A stretch of DNA of 64,000 nucleotides, taken from NCBI RefSeq assembly GCF_014217565.1, contig NZ_CP043661.1:4588001-4652000 (forward strand). Reading direction: 5' to 3'. This document shows, one piece after another, positions 41,341 to 51,178 of the stretch. The notes under the pieces were generated by a model. That model was not told the origin of the DNA and did no database searches. It saw only the letters and a program-made list of their open reading frames with translations. The DNA is from Kribbella qitaiheensis (GTDB lineage Bacteria; Actinomycetota; Actinomycetes; Propionibacteriales; Kribbellaceae). Position numbers and translations under genes: made by a program. The number at the start of each line of letters is the position of its first letter. The stretch's first letter is position 1.

Positions 41341-42123
41341 TCAGTGGGCGAGGGTGGTGAGGACCCGCTTTGCCTGCTCGGTGTCGGTCCCGGGTGGGTT
41401 GCGGAGGAAGGACGGTCCGCCGGGCCGGAGGAGGGTCAGCCAGAAGATCGACCAGAGCTTGCGAGCGGTCAGCAGCCGCTGCGGGTCGACCTCGAACCGC
41501 GTCAGGAAGGCGGTCCAGTCGGTCTGCCGGGCCGAAAGGTGCTCGGCCAGGTTCGCCAACTCGACCGCCACGTCGCTCACCCCGGAATCCTCGAAGTCGA
41601 CGATCCGGACCCGCTTGCCGTCCCACAGATAGTTCGCCAGATTCGGATCCCCGTGCCCGATCACGGCCGGCGCCGGTTCGAGCAGCCGATCGAGCTCGGA
41701 GCCGGCCAACCAGGAGACCGCCGCGAAATGGGCCTCCGCCACGGTGTGTTCGGCGGGGTGAGCGTTCTCGCCGATGGCTTCTTCAGCGAATGCGGCCGCC
41801 GCGCCTCGGACACGCTCGATGAAGGCGGGAAGCTGACTTCGCAGTACGCCGTCCGTCGGCAGCGACCAAAGGGTCCGCAGCGCTTCCTCCAGCCCGTCGA
41901 GTTCGGGCTGGCTCAAGACGCCGGCCAGCGGGCGCCCGGGCACGAGTGACATCGACAGCGAAGGTCCGGCAACAAGCTCCAGCGGTGTCGGCACCAAGTC
42001 GGCGTCGAGGGCCGAGATCGCCCGAAGCGCGGCCCACTCCCGAAGGTGCTCGTCGCGGTCGGTCGCCACATAGGTCTTAATGACGACCGAGCCCTCAATG
42101 CTCACCCCATGCGTCTGCGTCAT
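41341..42123 (-). CDS. Aminoglycoside phosphotransferase-fold kinase
   Basis: The 260-residue protein has the APH/choline kinase catalytic loop HGDPNLANYLWDG (residues about 157-169) and the metal-binding VRIVDFEDSG (about 171-180). The N-terminal lobe has SVVIKTYVATDRDEHLREWAAL. It phosphorylates an unknown hydroxyl compound; there is nothing to tie it to a particular antibiotic. It converges on the sigma gene with 2 bp between stops and is divergent from the FAD oxidoreductase. Confidence 0.85.
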   Translation of the reverse strand: MTQTHGVSIEGSVVIKTYVATDRDEHLREWAALRAISALDADLVPTPLELVAGPSLSMSLVPGRPLAGVLSQPELDGLEEALRTLWSLPTDGVLRSQLPAFIERVRGAAAAFAEEAIGENAHPAEHTVAEAHFAAVSWLAGSELDRLLEPAPAVIGHGDPNLANYLWDGKRVRIVDFEDSGVSDVAVELANLAEHLSARQTDWTAFLTRFEVDPQRLLTARKLWSIFWLTLLRPGGPSFLRNPPGTDTEQAKRVLTTLAH

Positions 42124-42237
42124 CGCTGGACTGTAGTCCGCGTGAGTTCCACCGAAAAAGTTCTGCGCAGAGTGTCAATAAGAGGCGGAGCTCTTCGACG
42201 TCTAGGTGAGAGGCAGCGACGGCGAAGGGGTTGTGGG

Positions 42238-43551
42238 ATGAGCGTGCAGGCGATTGTCGAGCGGGTGGCCGGGACCGACGAGGTTGTGGCGGGGCTGCTC
42301 GGAAGCGGGTTCAACGGGGCTGTGCACCGGCCAGGCGACGCGGAGTACGACGTACTGCGGCGATCGGTCGTGGCCTCGTTCGAATCGCGGCCGTTGGTGG
42401 TTGCCGAGGCGAACGGGCGGACCGACGTACAGGCGGCGGTTCGGACGGCTCGGGAGTACGGGCTGCCGCTCGCAGTACAGGCGACAGGGCATGGGACCAA
42501 GGTCCCGGCTGACGGCGGCATTCTGCTTCGGACTTCGGCGATGGCGTCGCTCCTGATCGACAGCGAGCGGATGATCGCCAAGGTCGGCCCGGGGACGCGA
42601 TGGGGTGCCGTGATCGACGCGGCCGCGCAGTTCGGTCTGGCGCCGCTGGCGGGATCTTCGCGCGACGTGGGCGTCACCGGGTACACGCTCGGTGGTGGGG
42701 TTGGTTGGCTGGCCCGCAAGTACGGGTTCGCGGCCGACAGCGTCGTACGGGCTGAGGTCGTGACCGCCGACGGCCGGGCCGTCACCGCGAGCGCGGATGA
42801 GCACCCCGATCTGTTCTGGGCGATCCGCGGCGGCAGCGGCAACTTCGGGATCGTCACGTCGCTCGAGTTCCGGCTGTACCCGGTCCGCCAGGTCCGCGCC
42901 GGCATCGTGTACTTCGGCTTCGACCGCGCGGCCGAGCTCCTCCGCTACTACCGCGACTGGTCCGCCACGATCCCCAACGAGCTGAGCACGGCCGTCGTCC
43001 TCACCCGCGTCCCCGACTCGGCCGACTTCCCGGCGGACGTCCGAGGCCGACGTGCGATCGCGATCAAGGCCCTGTACGCCGGGGAGGCGGATCTGGCGGA
43101 GCACATCCTCAAGCCACTCTTCGAGGTGGCCGGGCCCCGGCTCGCGGGAGGTCTCCGGACGATGCCGTTCGGCGAATCCGCGATGGGCGGTACGCCGGCC
43201 CGCTACCTGGACCTCGTCGACACCCTCCCGGACGACCTGATCGACAGCCTCGCCGACCTCCCCGACGCGACCGTCGAGATCCGTCACTGGGGCGGCGCGA
43301 TGGCGCACCCCGGCCCCGACGCCGGCCCGGTCGGCCACCGCGACGCGACGTACTCACTGATCATCGACCAGGAGCTGCCCCACCTGACCGACGTACTCCG
43401 AACCACCGGCCGCACCTTCGTGAACTTCCTGGCCGACCCGACCCACACGCAAACGGCCTACACCCCAGCCGACTACAACCGCCTACGCACCATCAAGCGC
43501 ACCTACGACCCCACCAACTTCTTCCACCTGAACCACAACATCCGCCCCTGA
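42238..43551 (+). CDS. FAD-binding (PCMH/BBE-type) oxidoreductase
   Basis: The 437-residue flavoprotein has a PCMH domain: RPLVVAEANGRTDVQAAVRTAREYGLP, then AVQATGHGTKVPADGGILL with the His that can carry covalent FAD, and SRDVGVTGYTLGGGVGWLARKYG. The C-terminal BBE segment ends YDPTNFFHLNHNIRP. The usual second Cys attachment site is not present. Berberine-bridge-type enzymes oxidise sugars or secondary metabolites. ATG 42238 precedes the conserved N terminus; the Shine-Dalgarno is a weak GAAGGGG. Confidence 0.88.
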   Translation: MSVQAIVERVAGTDEVVAGLLGSGFNGAVHRPGDAEYDVLRRSVVASFESRPLVVAEANGRTDVQAAVRTAREYGLPLAVQATGHGTKVPADGGILLRTSAMASLLIDSERMIAKVGPGTRWGAVIDAAAQFGLAPLAGSSRDVGVTGYTLGGGVGWLARKYGFAADSVVRAEVVTADGRAVTASADEHPDLFWAIRGGSGNFGIVTSLEFRLYPVRQVRAGIVYFGFDRAAELLRYYRDWSATIPNELSTAVVLTRVPDSADFPADVRGRRAIAIKALYAGEADLAEHILKPLFEVAGPRLAGGLRTMPFGESAMGGTPARYLDLVDTLPDDLIDSLADLPDATVEIRHWGGAMAHPGPDAGPVGHRDATYSLIIDQELPHLTDVLRTTGRTFVNFLADPTHTQTAYTPADYNRLRTIKRTYDPTNFFHLNHNIRP

Positions 43552-43574
43552 CAGCCGCGACGGGGAGCGGCGGA

Positions 43575-44526
43575 TCAGGCGGTGCCTTCGTTGCCGTACA
43601 CGGTGACGTGGACGTGGTCGTAGTGGTTCGCGGTGGTGCCACCGCGGTCCTCCATCGCGCGCCAGCCTTCGCTGCCGCGCTGGACCGTCCAGATGTGCTG
43701 CTCCCAGATGAGCTGGCTGACGCCCATCTCCTTGCGGTGAGCCTTCAGCCAGTCCGCGATCTCCTGGCCCTTGGAACCGCTGACCATGATGTCCAGCGCG
43801 TGACCGGAGGAGTGTTCGCTGCCGCTGTCGCCGCTGCGCAGGCCGCCCGCCGTACTCGGTGACCGAGGGGAACAGGTTGCAGATCGCCCGGTGGACCCGG
43901 ATCGCGTCCGCGGTGAGGCCGTCCTCGACCGCGGAACCCGACTTGCAGGCCGCCGCGGAGGCGGTGCCGCCGACTTCCGTGACCGGCTTGGTCGCGGCCA
44001 GGTACTGCGACTTGACCCAGCGGGCCGCGCCGTCGCGGACGATCTGTGCCCAGATGCCCTGGACCTGACCGGTGACGGAGACCTTGCTGCCCTTGGGGAG
44101 GACCGTGAGGAGCGTCTGCCCGGGTGCGGACCAGACGTTCAGGTCCGTGGTGGTGAACTTACTGCCGGTGACCTTCGGCGGCGCGACCGGTGCGTTCTCG
44201 GAGGCGCGGGTCTTGGTCGACCCCGGCTTCGGGATCGGAGCCTGCTTCTTCAGGTGCTTCGCGACCGGCGTGGTGGGTGCCTGGGTCGGGAGGTTGAGCG
44301 GCGGCCGGAGTGCGTCCCGGCTGATCTGTGCGTCGCGCGCCAACTGCAGGGGAGAGCTGGCGATCGGCACATTCGTCGAGGGGGCCTGGTCGGGGAAGGC
44401 AACTGCCGACCCGGTGGCCAACAAGGCCACTGCCGCGCCGGGTATCGCAACCTTCACGATGCCAGGGCGGACTACCTGACGGCGCGGTTGACGGTGCCGC
44501 GCCTGTCTATGCCGTCCTTCAGCCAC
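43575..44526 (-). pseudogene. Secreted SH3 / M15-like peptidase-fold protein, one frameshift
   Basis: The N terminus has a signal-like helix (VAIPGAAVALLATGSAVAF) and a Pro-rich linker. An SH3b domain follows (TTTDLNVWSAPGQTLLTVLP, WAQIVRDGAARWVKSQYL), then AIRVHRAICNLFPSVTEYGG. At a CCC run (43846-43848) the frame breaks. Removing one base gives SEHSSGHALDIMV, the SxHxxGxAxD metal motif of M15/VanY-type folds, and NHYDHVHVTVYGNEGTA to a stop at 43575, about 317 residues. Start GTG 44526 is tentative; TTG 44538 is possible. A cell-wall role is likely. Confidence 0.78.
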
Positions 44527-44538
44527 TGGACCACCCAA

Positions 44539-44880
44539 TCTGCCGAGATCAAAACGTTATCGACCGGAGGAGTCAAGCACAGATCCCGGCGGGTCTCACA
44601 ACTGACGGGCAGTTTTAACGGATTACGTACATGCCGCACGCTCGACGGCGGCGATTCGAGCTGGTTATCGGACTGTGATCCGCCTTGCGGCGGCCCAGAA
44701 CCGGATCTGTTGGACTGCCCGTATGACGGCCTGCGGGCCGAGATCGATACGCCGTACTGCGGGCTGTAGTCGGCCCGCTACACCCGTACTGCGGGTCTCT
44801 GATTCAGGTCGTTTCAAGGTGGGCACCAGAGTGTTGTGCCGCCCATTTCCGCCCGGGCGGCCTGCCTAGAAGGAGGCTCC
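44539..44880. other. Intergenic region with short GTACTGCGGG repeats
   Basis: About 340 bp with no supported gene. Near the right end the 10-mer GTACTGCGGG occurs at 44755 and 44789, and GGGCTGTAG can pair with CTACACCC between them. I looked for a ydaO-type cyclic-di-AMP riboswitch, often found before cell-wall genes of this kind, and do not see its conserved blocks. Confidence 0.4.
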
Positions 44881-45036
44881 ATGCTTATTCTCGGACTGAT
44901 CCTGCTTTTGCTGGGATTCCTGCTTGGTGTGCAGATCTTGTGGATACTGGGCATCATCCTGCTGGTGGTCGGCGCAGTGTTGTTCCTGCTCGGCTCCACC
45001 GGCCGCCAGGTCGGTGGTAGACGCCACTGGTTCTGA
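44881..45036 (+). CDS. DUF6131-like two-helix membrane protein
   Basis: The 51-residue protein consists of two hydrophobic helices (MLILGLILLLLGFLLGVQ and WILGIILLVVGAVLFLLG) and a basic tail STGRQVGGRRHWF. This is the pattern of the small actinobacterial DUF6131 proteins, of unknown function. AAGGAGG lies 5 nt before ATG 44881, one of the strongest ribosome-binding sites in the window. It is followed by a 12-bp terminator, so it is a single-gene transcript. Confidence 0.82.
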   Translation: MLILGLILLLLGFLLGVQILWILGIILLVVGAVLFLLGSTGRQVGGRRHWF

Positions 45037-45063
45037 TCGTCTGAGTTCGCTCGGCAGAGCGGA

Positions 45064-45098
45064 CAGTACCCCGCGGGCATCACGCTCGCGGGGTACTG
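45064..45098 (+). terminator. Terminator after DUF6131 gene
   Basis: CAGTACCCCGCG and CGCGGGGTACTG form a perfect 12-bp stem with an 11-nt loop, 28 bp after the stop codon. No U-tract follows, as is common in high-GC actinobacteria. Confidence 0.65.
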
Positions 45099-45124
45099 CC
45101 GGCCGTGCTGGCTACGATGCGACC

Positions 45125-45460
45125 GTGAACTATCTCGTGCTGATCTACGGGCAGGACTGGACGCCGGAGCAGGCCTCGCAGGGTGTCCTGGACCTGACGG
45201 TGGTGAAGGACGAGCTGGCCGCGAGTGGTGAGCTGGTCAGCTATGCGCCGCTGGACCTGCCGACCGAAGGCAAGGTGGTCCAGATCCGCAATGGTGTCCA
45301 GGTGGTCACCGACGGGCCTTTCGGTGAAGCCAAGGAGCAGCTGGCCGGCTATTTCATGATCGATGTCGCCGCCGACGACCGCGCACAGCAGGTCGCCGGG
45401 CGGGTTTCGGCCATCGTCGGCGACCGGGTCGAACTCCGCGGCGCCGCCTTTCCCGGTTGA
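45125..45460 (+). CDS. YCII/DGPF-family protein
   Basis: The 111-residue protein begins NYLVLIYGQDWTP and contains the DGPFGEAKEQLAGYFMID motif that names the DGPF group of YCII-related proteins. Such proteins are conserved partners of ECF42 sigma factors; one is encoded at 47402 next to a second YCII protein. GTG 45125 follows TACGAT (45113-45118) by 6 nt, so a leaderless start is likely. It converges on a DHA2 transporter. Confidence 0.87.
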   Translation: MNYLVLIYGQDWTPEQASQGVLDLTVVKDELAASGELVSYAPLDLPTEGKVVQIRNGVQVVTDGPFGEAKEQLAGYFMIDVAADDRAQQVAGRVSAIVGDRVELRGAAFPG

Positions 45461-45475
45461 CCACGACCCGGCTGA

Positions 45476-46873
45476 CTAGGACGCGACGACCTCGAGCTGC
45501 TTGGCGGATCGGGTGACCAGCAGACTCGTACCGATCAAACCGACCGCCACAAAGGCCCAGCAGGCCGCAAAAGCGACCCGATAACCACTCGTCATCGCGA
45601 CGGGCGTCGATCCGGTCGTGTTAGCGACGGCGACTGCGGAGAGTACGGCGATGCCCAATGCGCCGCCGATCTGGAAGGACGCGTTCTGCAATCCTGACGC
45701 GACTCCCGCGTCCTCCCCGGCGACATCACTCAATGCGGCGATCGCCCCGGCCACACAACCGGCGCCAAGGCCCGCTCCAAAGATGGTCAGTCCCCAGAAC
45801 GCGACTTCGAAGTACCCGGAATCCACTGTCACGCGGCTCATCACCGTCGCGCCGATTCCCGACAGCAGGAGCGATCCAAGGGCCACGCGGCGCAGACCGA
45901 TCCTGGTCACCAGGTTCTGCCCCACGACCGATCCGATGACCGCCATCGCGGCCAATACGGCGGACATCAGCCCGTACTTGATGGCCGAGGCCCCGAGCGC
46001 CAACTGCTCGTACTGCGTGTAGATGAAGTTCAGCCCGAACGCCCCCAGCCCGAAGGCGATCGTGATCAGGTTGCCGCCGACCAGCGCACGCGACCGGAAG
46101 ATCCGTAGCGGCAACAGGGGAGCAGGCGACCGCTTCTCCACCAGGACGAACACAGCGAACAGCGCAGCCGACAAGACCGCCAGCAAGGTGGTCCGCCCTG
46201 CCGACGAGTCGGGCGCCTGGATCACGGCGTACACAAGGACGATCAGCCCAGCAGTAACCGTCACTGCACCGGCCACGTCGAACCCACGCCGACCAGGCCC
46301 GCGGCTGTCCTTCAGTACGAGCGGAGTCAGTACTGCGACCAGTAGGCACACCGGCACGTTGATGAAGAAGATCCACTGCCAGCCGAGCCCATCCGTCACA
46401 GGCCCGCCGACCAGCGACCCCGCAGTACCGCCTACACCGCTGACAGCGCCCCAGATGCCGAGTGCCTTGTTCCGCTCGGCTCCTGCAGGGAAGGTGTTCA
46501 TCACGATGGACAGCGCACTAGGAGCCAGTACTGCGGCCGCGATCCCCTGCAGACCTCTGGAGAAGACCAGCGCGTCGCCGCTCCAAGCGAAGCCGCACAG
46601 TAGCGAGGACCCGGCGAACATCAGTACGCCTGCCAGGAACACCCGCCGTCGGCCGAGCAGATCCGAGATGCGGCCGCCCAGCAGCAGCAATCCGCCGAAC
46701 ATCAGCGCGTAGCCGCTCGGCACCCACTGCACCCCGCCGGCGGAGAAGGTGAGGTCGCGCTCGATCGAGGGCACCGCGACCAGCACGATCGACGCGTCCA
46801 GGATGATCATGAACGCGGCCAGACAGAGCAGGGCGAGTGCGAACCAGCGCTTCGGATCGGGCGTGTTCGACAT
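45476..46873 (-). CDS. DHA2-family (14-TMS) MFS drug transporter
   Basis: The 465-residue protein has LDASIVLVAVPSIERDL in helix 1 and GGRISDLLGRRRVFLAG as motif A. It has motif C as SGVGGTAGSLVGGPVTDGLGWQWIFFINVP, a DHA2 antiporter pattern. Fourteen hydrophobic segments are countable. GGAGG lies upstream of ATG 46873. It is flanked by YCII genes, so it may belong to the ECF42 context. An inverted repeat CTCGACA-N4-TGTCGAG lies 76 bp upstream. Confidence 0.9.
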   Translation of the reverse strand: MSNTPDPKRWFALALLCLAAFMIILDASIVLVAVPSIERDLTFSAGGVQWVPSGYALMFGGLLLLGGRISDLLGRRRVFLAGVLMFAGSSLLCGFAWSGDALVFSRGLQGIAAAVLAPSALSIVMNTFPAGAERNKALGIWGAVSGVGGTAGSLVGGPVTDGLGWQWIFFINVPVCLLVAVLTPLVLKDSRGPGRRGFDVAGAVTVTAGLIVLVYAVIQAPDSSAGRTTLLAVLSAALFAVFVLVEKRSPAPLLPLRIFRSRALVGGNLITIAFGLGAFGLNFIYTQYEQLALGASAIKYGLMSAVLAAMAVIGSVVGQNLVTRIGLRRVALGSLLLSGIGATVMSRVTVDSGYFEVAFWGLTIFGAGLGAGCVAGAIAALSDVAGEDAGVASGLQNASFQIGGALGIAVLSAVAVANTTGSTPVAMTSGYRVAFAACWAFVAVGLIGTSLLVTRSAKQLEVVAS

Positions 46874-46948
46874 GGTGCGGGTCCTCCAGTACTACGAGCG
46901 CCCGGGCTGGGCGCCTCTTGGCAGGGACGTCGGGCCCGGCGACGCCAA

Positions 46949-46966
46949 CTCGACACTTTTGTCGAG
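46949..46966. promoter_or_regulatory. Inverted repeat between DHA2 transporter and YCII gene
   Basis: CTCGACA-CTTT-TGTCGAG, 7-bp arms, lies in the 169-bp divergent region. Its size suits a TetR- or MarR-type repressor; none is adjacent. Confidence 0.5.
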
Positions 46967-47042
46967 AACGGCCACCCGGGCTTCGACGTACCGGGTGGAG
47001 AGGGGCTCGCACCGGACCCTCGTGACCGTCAGGATGGTGACC

Positions 47043-47405
47043 GTGAAATACATGCTGCTGATCTACAGCAACGCGGAGAGCTGGGCAGGCCTGTCGGCGG
47101 AGCAGCGCGAAGGCCTGAGCAGGTCGCACCTGGAGCTGAGCCGCGAGCTGACCGAGCAGGGTCTGCTGGTCAGCGCGGCCGGGCTGGCCGACCCGATCAC
47201 CACCCGGACCGTGTCCGTCCGCGACGAGGGCCTGACCACCACCGACGGACCGTACGCCGAGGCCAAGGAGCACCTGGCCGGGTTCTATCTGGTCGAGTGC
47301 GAGACCATCGACGAGGCGATCGGCTATGCGGCCCGGATGCCGGACGCGCGGTACGTCGCGGTCGAAGTACGGCCGGTGATGGATACGTCGGGGCTGGAGA
47401 TGTGA
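47043..47405 (+). CDS. YCII/DGPF-family protein (ECF42 partner)
   Basis: The 120-residue protein begins KYMLLIYSNAESW and has the TTDGPYAEAKEHLAGFYLVEC motif of the DGPF group. Its stop overlaps the start of an ECF42 sigma gene by 4 nt, the conserved pairing of that sigma family. GTG 47043 is chosen because KYMLLIY is the usual N terminus; ATG 47034 is in frame. The neighbourhood holds a second YCII gene (45125) and a DHA2 transporter that may be regulon members. Confidence 0.88.
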   Translation: MKYMLLIYSNAESWAGLSAEQREGLSRSHLELSRELTEQGLLVSAAGLADPITTRTVSVRDEGLTTTDGPYAEAKEHLAGFYLVECETIDEAIGYAARMPDARYVAVEVRPVMDTSGLEM

Positions 47406-48637
47406 GCGACTTCGAACCGCTGCTGCGGGAACAGACCCCGCAGGTCCTGAGTGCGCTGGTCCGGCACTACGGGCACTTCGACCTGGCCGAGGAGGCCGTG
47501 CAGGAAGCCCTCCTCGCGGCGGCCCAGCAGTGGCCGGAAGAGGGCGTGCCGGACAACCCCAAGGGCTGGCTGATCCGGGTCGGCTCGCGCCGGCTGATGG
47601 ACCTGCTGCGCAGCGACACCGCCCGGCGCCGCCGCGAGGAGAACGCGGCGAGCCTTGCCGCGCCGGAAGAATTCGTTGCCTCAGGCCCTGAAATCGACGA
47701 CCTGGGCGGCCGGGACGACACGCTCACCTTGTTGTTCCTGTGTTGCCATCCCGCCTTGTCGGCGGCCTCCCAGATCGCGCTGACGCTGCGGGCCGTCGGT
47801 GGTCTGACGACTGCGCAGATCGCGGCCGCGTTCCTGGTGCCGGAGACGACGATGGCGCAACGGATCAGCCGGGCCAAGCGGAGTATCAAGCAGGCCGGCA
47901 GCTCGTTCGAGTTGCCGCCCGAGGCCGAGCGCGACGCCCGGATGGGCGCAGTACTGCATGTGCTTTATCTGATCTTCAACGAGGGTTACACGGCCTCGTC
48001 CGGTACTGATCTGCACAGCGCGGAGCTGACGGGTGAGGCGATTCGGCTGGTCCGTGGCGTCCGTCGGTTGCTGCCCGACGACGGTGAGGTCGCCGGTCTG
48101 CTCGCGCTGATGCTGCTGACCGACGCCCGCCGCCCGGCCCGGACCGACGCCGACGGCGGGTTGATCCCGCTCGCCGACCAGGACCGCTCGGTGTGGAACA
48201 AGGAGGCGATCGTCGAAGGCGAGGCGCTGGTCACGGACGCGTTGTCCCGGACCAGGCTCGGGCCGTACCAGGTCCAGGCGGCGATCGCGGCCGTCCACGA
48301 CACCGCCAAGCGGGCCGAGGACACGGACTGGGCGCAGATCGTCGCGCTCTACCAGGTGCTCGAGCAGATCTCCGACAACCCGATGGTCACCCTCAACCAC
48401 GCGGTCGCGGTGGCGATGGCCAGCGGCCCGAAGGAAGGCCTTGCCCTCCTCGAACCGCTCGAGGCCGACGGCCGGTTGGCTGACCACCACCGGTTGGAAG
48501 CCGTTCGCGCCCACTTGCTGGAGATGTCCGGCGACCTCGTCGGCGCCCGGGAGAGCTACCTCCTCGCGGCCCGCCGGACCACCAGCGTGCCGGAACGCGA
48601 CTATCTCCAGTCCAAGGCCGATCGCCTCGATCCCTGA
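47402..48637 (+). CDS. ECF42-family RNA polymerase sigma factor
   Basis: The 411-residue protein has sigma region 2 (ALVRHYGHFDLAEEAVQEALLAA, residues about 17-39; NPKGWLIRVGSRRLMDLLRS), region 4 (IALTLRAVGGLTTAQIAAAFLV and TTMAQRISRAKRSIK) and a long helical, TPR-like C-terminal domain (about 190-411, including LYLIFNEGYTASSG). ECF42 factors carry this extension, needed for activity, and pair with DGPF proteins. GTG 47402 overlaps the YCII stop as GTGA. Confidence 0.93.
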   Translation: MSDFEPLLREQTPQVLSALVRHYGHFDLAEEAVQEALLAAAQQWPEEGVPDNPKGWLIRVGSRRLMDLLRSDTARRRREENAASLAAPEEFVASGPEIDDLGGRDDTLTLLFLCCHPALSAASQIALTLRAVGGLTTAQIAAAFLVPETTMAQRISRAKRSIKQAGSSFELPPEAERDARMGAVLHVLYLIFNEGYTASSGTDLHSAELTGEAIRLVRGVRRLLPDDGEVAGLLALMLLTDARRPARTDADGGLIPLADQDRSVWNKEAIVEGEALVTDALSRTRLGPYQVQAAIAAVHDTAKRAEDTDWAQIVALYQVLEQISDNPMVTLNHAVAVAMASGPKEGLALLEPLEADGRLADHHRLEAVRAHLLEMSGDLVGARESYLLAARRTTSVPERDYLQSKADRLDP

Positions 48638-48686
48638 TCCACGGACCCGGGTCGCGCGGGCTTCGGCGATGTGTCAGGTTTGAGGG

Positions 48687-49400
48687 GTGGATCTCACCAA
48701 GGCCGCCGTCCTGCGGGAGCTGCTGACCGGTACCGAGCTGGCCGGCCGGACGACCTCGTTCGCGCATTCGCTGCGCAGATTCACCACCCGCGTCGGTGGG
48801 CTCCTCCTGTTCGGACCGCCTGAGGACGAGCCGTGGCACCTCACCGCCCACCTGGACGACGAACTCCACCGCGCCGGCGTCGAGAACGTCCGGCCGTCGC
48901 TGGTCCGCTGGGCGCCGCCACCGGACGCGCCGCCGCACCTGGCGATCGGCCTCGACCGCCTCCGCGACTCTGGCCGCGGCGAATCCCTGCTGGTGATCTC
49001 CGAGCAGACTCCGCCCGACCAGTTGCTCCAGCGCATCGGCGACGTACGCCGCCGTGGGACGACCATCTTCAGCATCGACAACGGCAGCAAAGATCTGGCC
49101 GACCTCAGCCATGAGTCGCTCGTCCCCGAGTTGCTGATCCCCGCCACCTTCGGCACCGGCTGGGTCAGCCGCCCGATCGGCCTGCCGGACGACGCGGAGC
49201 CGGTGGATCATGACGAGCCGGACCACGGGCGGCACGCAGTACCGGAGGACACCCTGACCGCACTGCGCGACGCCGTCGCCGGTTTCGAGATGACCCAGCA
49301 CCTGGTCAGCCTCGCCGTCGCCGACGACGACATCACCCAGTCCGCCTGGCGCCGCCGCCTCCGCACCTTCATCGAACGCCTCGGCGGCGAACCAGCCTGA
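48687..49400 (+). CDS. Conserved hypothetical protein, 237 residues
   Basis: The product has RVGGLLLFGPPEDEPWHLTAHLDD early, RWAPPPDAPPHLAIGLDRL in the middle, an alternating pattern resembling an alpha/beta domain (GESLLVISEQTPPDQLLQRIGDVRRRGTTIFSIDNG split over two strands and a helix) and a basic helical C terminus. No membrane segments or catalytic motif is recognised. GTG 48687 follows CAGGTT by 6 nt, fitting a leaderless start. Codon bias is that of the neighbours, so it is a real gene of unknown role. Confidence 0.72.
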   Translation: MDLTKAAVLRELLTGTELAGRTTSFAHSLRRFTTRVGGLLLFGPPEDEPWHLTAHLDDELHRAGVENVRPSLVRWAPPPDAPPHLAIGLDRLRDSGRGESLLVISEQTPPDQLLQRIGDVRRRGTTIFSIDNGSKDLADLSHESLVPELLIPATFGTGWVSRPIGLPDDAEPVDHDEPDHGRHAVPEDTLTALRDAVAGFEMTQHLVSLAVADDDITQSAWRRRLRTFIERLGGEPA

Positions 49401-49530
49401 CCTGGCGCCTCGTCAGCAGCGTTGGGGGGCAGTGCTGAGGCGGCTGGGTGAGGAGTTTCCCCTTGTAGCGTTGGGAAATCGGCGAGCAACGATCTGGCAC
49501 TGTCTGCTCACTTACTGTAATATCGAATGC

Positions 49531-51157
49531 ATGTTCGAATCCAATCTGGAGGAGCTCGACGCCAGGGCGACACTTGCCTCGGCGGCGCACCTCCATGAGC
49601 AGCGCAAGCGGATCGACGTCGCGCTGATCGAGCATGCCCTGCACTTCGCCGACCTTCATCCCGACCCCGCGACCATCCCCGGCCACCCGTCACCAGCACC
49701 GGGTGGGGAGCGTGGCAAGGTCTACGGCGGCCACGGCTGCCCGGGAGTCGCGGAGTTCGCACCCGCTGAATTCGGGGCAGTGACCGGCCGCGGGAAGGTC
49801 GCCGCCGCGCACTACATCGGTCAGTCACTGGCGTTGCGGCACCGGCTTCCCGCTACCTGGGAACAGGTCCGCAACGGTCACGCCACCGAATGGAAAGCCC
49901 GCCAGGTCGCCACCGCCTGCCTGGGCCTGACCGAAGACGCCGCGGCGATCGTGGACCAGCGGGTCGCGCCCATCCTGGACACATTGACGCCTTTGCGGGT
50001 GGAACGCATCGTCCGGGCCGCGAAATGGCAGGCCGACCCTGAAGCGGCCCGCGCCGAAGCCGAGGAGAAGGCGTGCGCACGCGGAGTGTGGCCCGGCCCG
50101 CACCGATGACCACGGCACCACCACCTTGTTCGTGCGTGCCGCCACCGGTGACGTGATCCGCCTCAACGCCACCATCACCCAGATCGCCGACGCCCTCGTT
50201 GCGCTCGGCGACATCGACCCGCTCGACCAGCGCCGCGCCAAGGCCATCGGCATCATCGCCGACCCCGCTTTGGCCCACCACCTCCTCGAAGTAGCCCAGC
50301 ACCTGGCCACCTCCGCGGCCGTCCGCAACTCCACCCCCGCGGCGGCGACCCCCGGAACGCCGAACGACCCGATAAACAAGCCAGAACGAGACCCTCGTCC
50401 CGAGCCGGTGTTCGCGGCTTGGGATTGCGAGGCCGAGGCGGAGGCCGATCGGGACACACCACATCCGAGTACCGCGGGGCATCCACTCGATGGCGGGACG
50501 CTCCGCGGCACCGTCACGCCTATCCCGATCCGGTTGCCCGAGGCCGAGTTGGCGCCCGGCCCTTCGGCAGAGGAAGCCGCGCGACGAGAGCTTGTCCGGA
50601 AGGTAGCGGCGATCAAGGACGCCGCTGACCGTGAAGGGATCAGCTCCAACTGCAGCCGTCGCCGGCCCGCTCGGACCGTGTTGTACGTGCACGTCACCGA
50701 CCAGACCCTGCTCCGTGACTATGGATTCGCGCGTGTGGAGGGGTTCGGACCCGCACTCGTCAGGCGACTCAGCGAACTCCTCGGCCACGACCGGGTCGTG
50801 ATTCGGCCGGTGATCGATCTCAACGACGACACCGTCAGCGTCGACGCCTACGAGATCCCGGACCCGATCCGCGAACGCATCAAGCTCGAATACCCCATCG
50901 AGCAGTTCCCGTACGGGACCGCCAAGACCGGTATCAACACCGATCTCGACCACATCGAGCCGTACGTCAAGGACGGACCACCAGGCCAAACCTCAACCAA
51001 GAACCTAGCCCCGCTAGGGAGACTCAGCCACCGAATCAAGACCCACGGCGGCTGGAACGTCGCGCGCCTAGACAGCGACACCATCGAGTGGATCACCCGC
51101 TACGGATTCAAGCTCCACGTCACTCACCGCGGCACACATCTGGTCCACAACGACTGA
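49531..51157 (+). pseudogene. DUF222/HNH endonuclease-type protein, one frameshift
   Basis: ATG 49531 opens a DUF222-like helical region (RKRIDVALIEHALHFADLHPD, VAAAHYIGQSLALRHRLPATW, ILDTLTPLRVERIVRAAKW). The frame breaks at a CCC run (50097-50099). Removing one C gives RTDDHGTTTLFVRAATGDVIR and continues to an HNH module at the end (NTDLDHIEPYVKDGPPGQTS, then LAPLGRLSHRIKTHGGW) and a stop at 51157, about 541 residues. Such DUF222-HNH proteins are abundant in actinobacteria and linked to mobile or repeated elements. The upstream region is AT-richer than average. Confidence 0.8.
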
Positions 51158-51178
51158 CCCATCGGCGTACCGGAGTCG

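Noticed and set aside
44539..44880. ydaO-type cyclic-di-AMP riboswitch before the SH3/M15 gene
   Set aside because: Expected conserved blocks were looked for on the reverse strand and not found.
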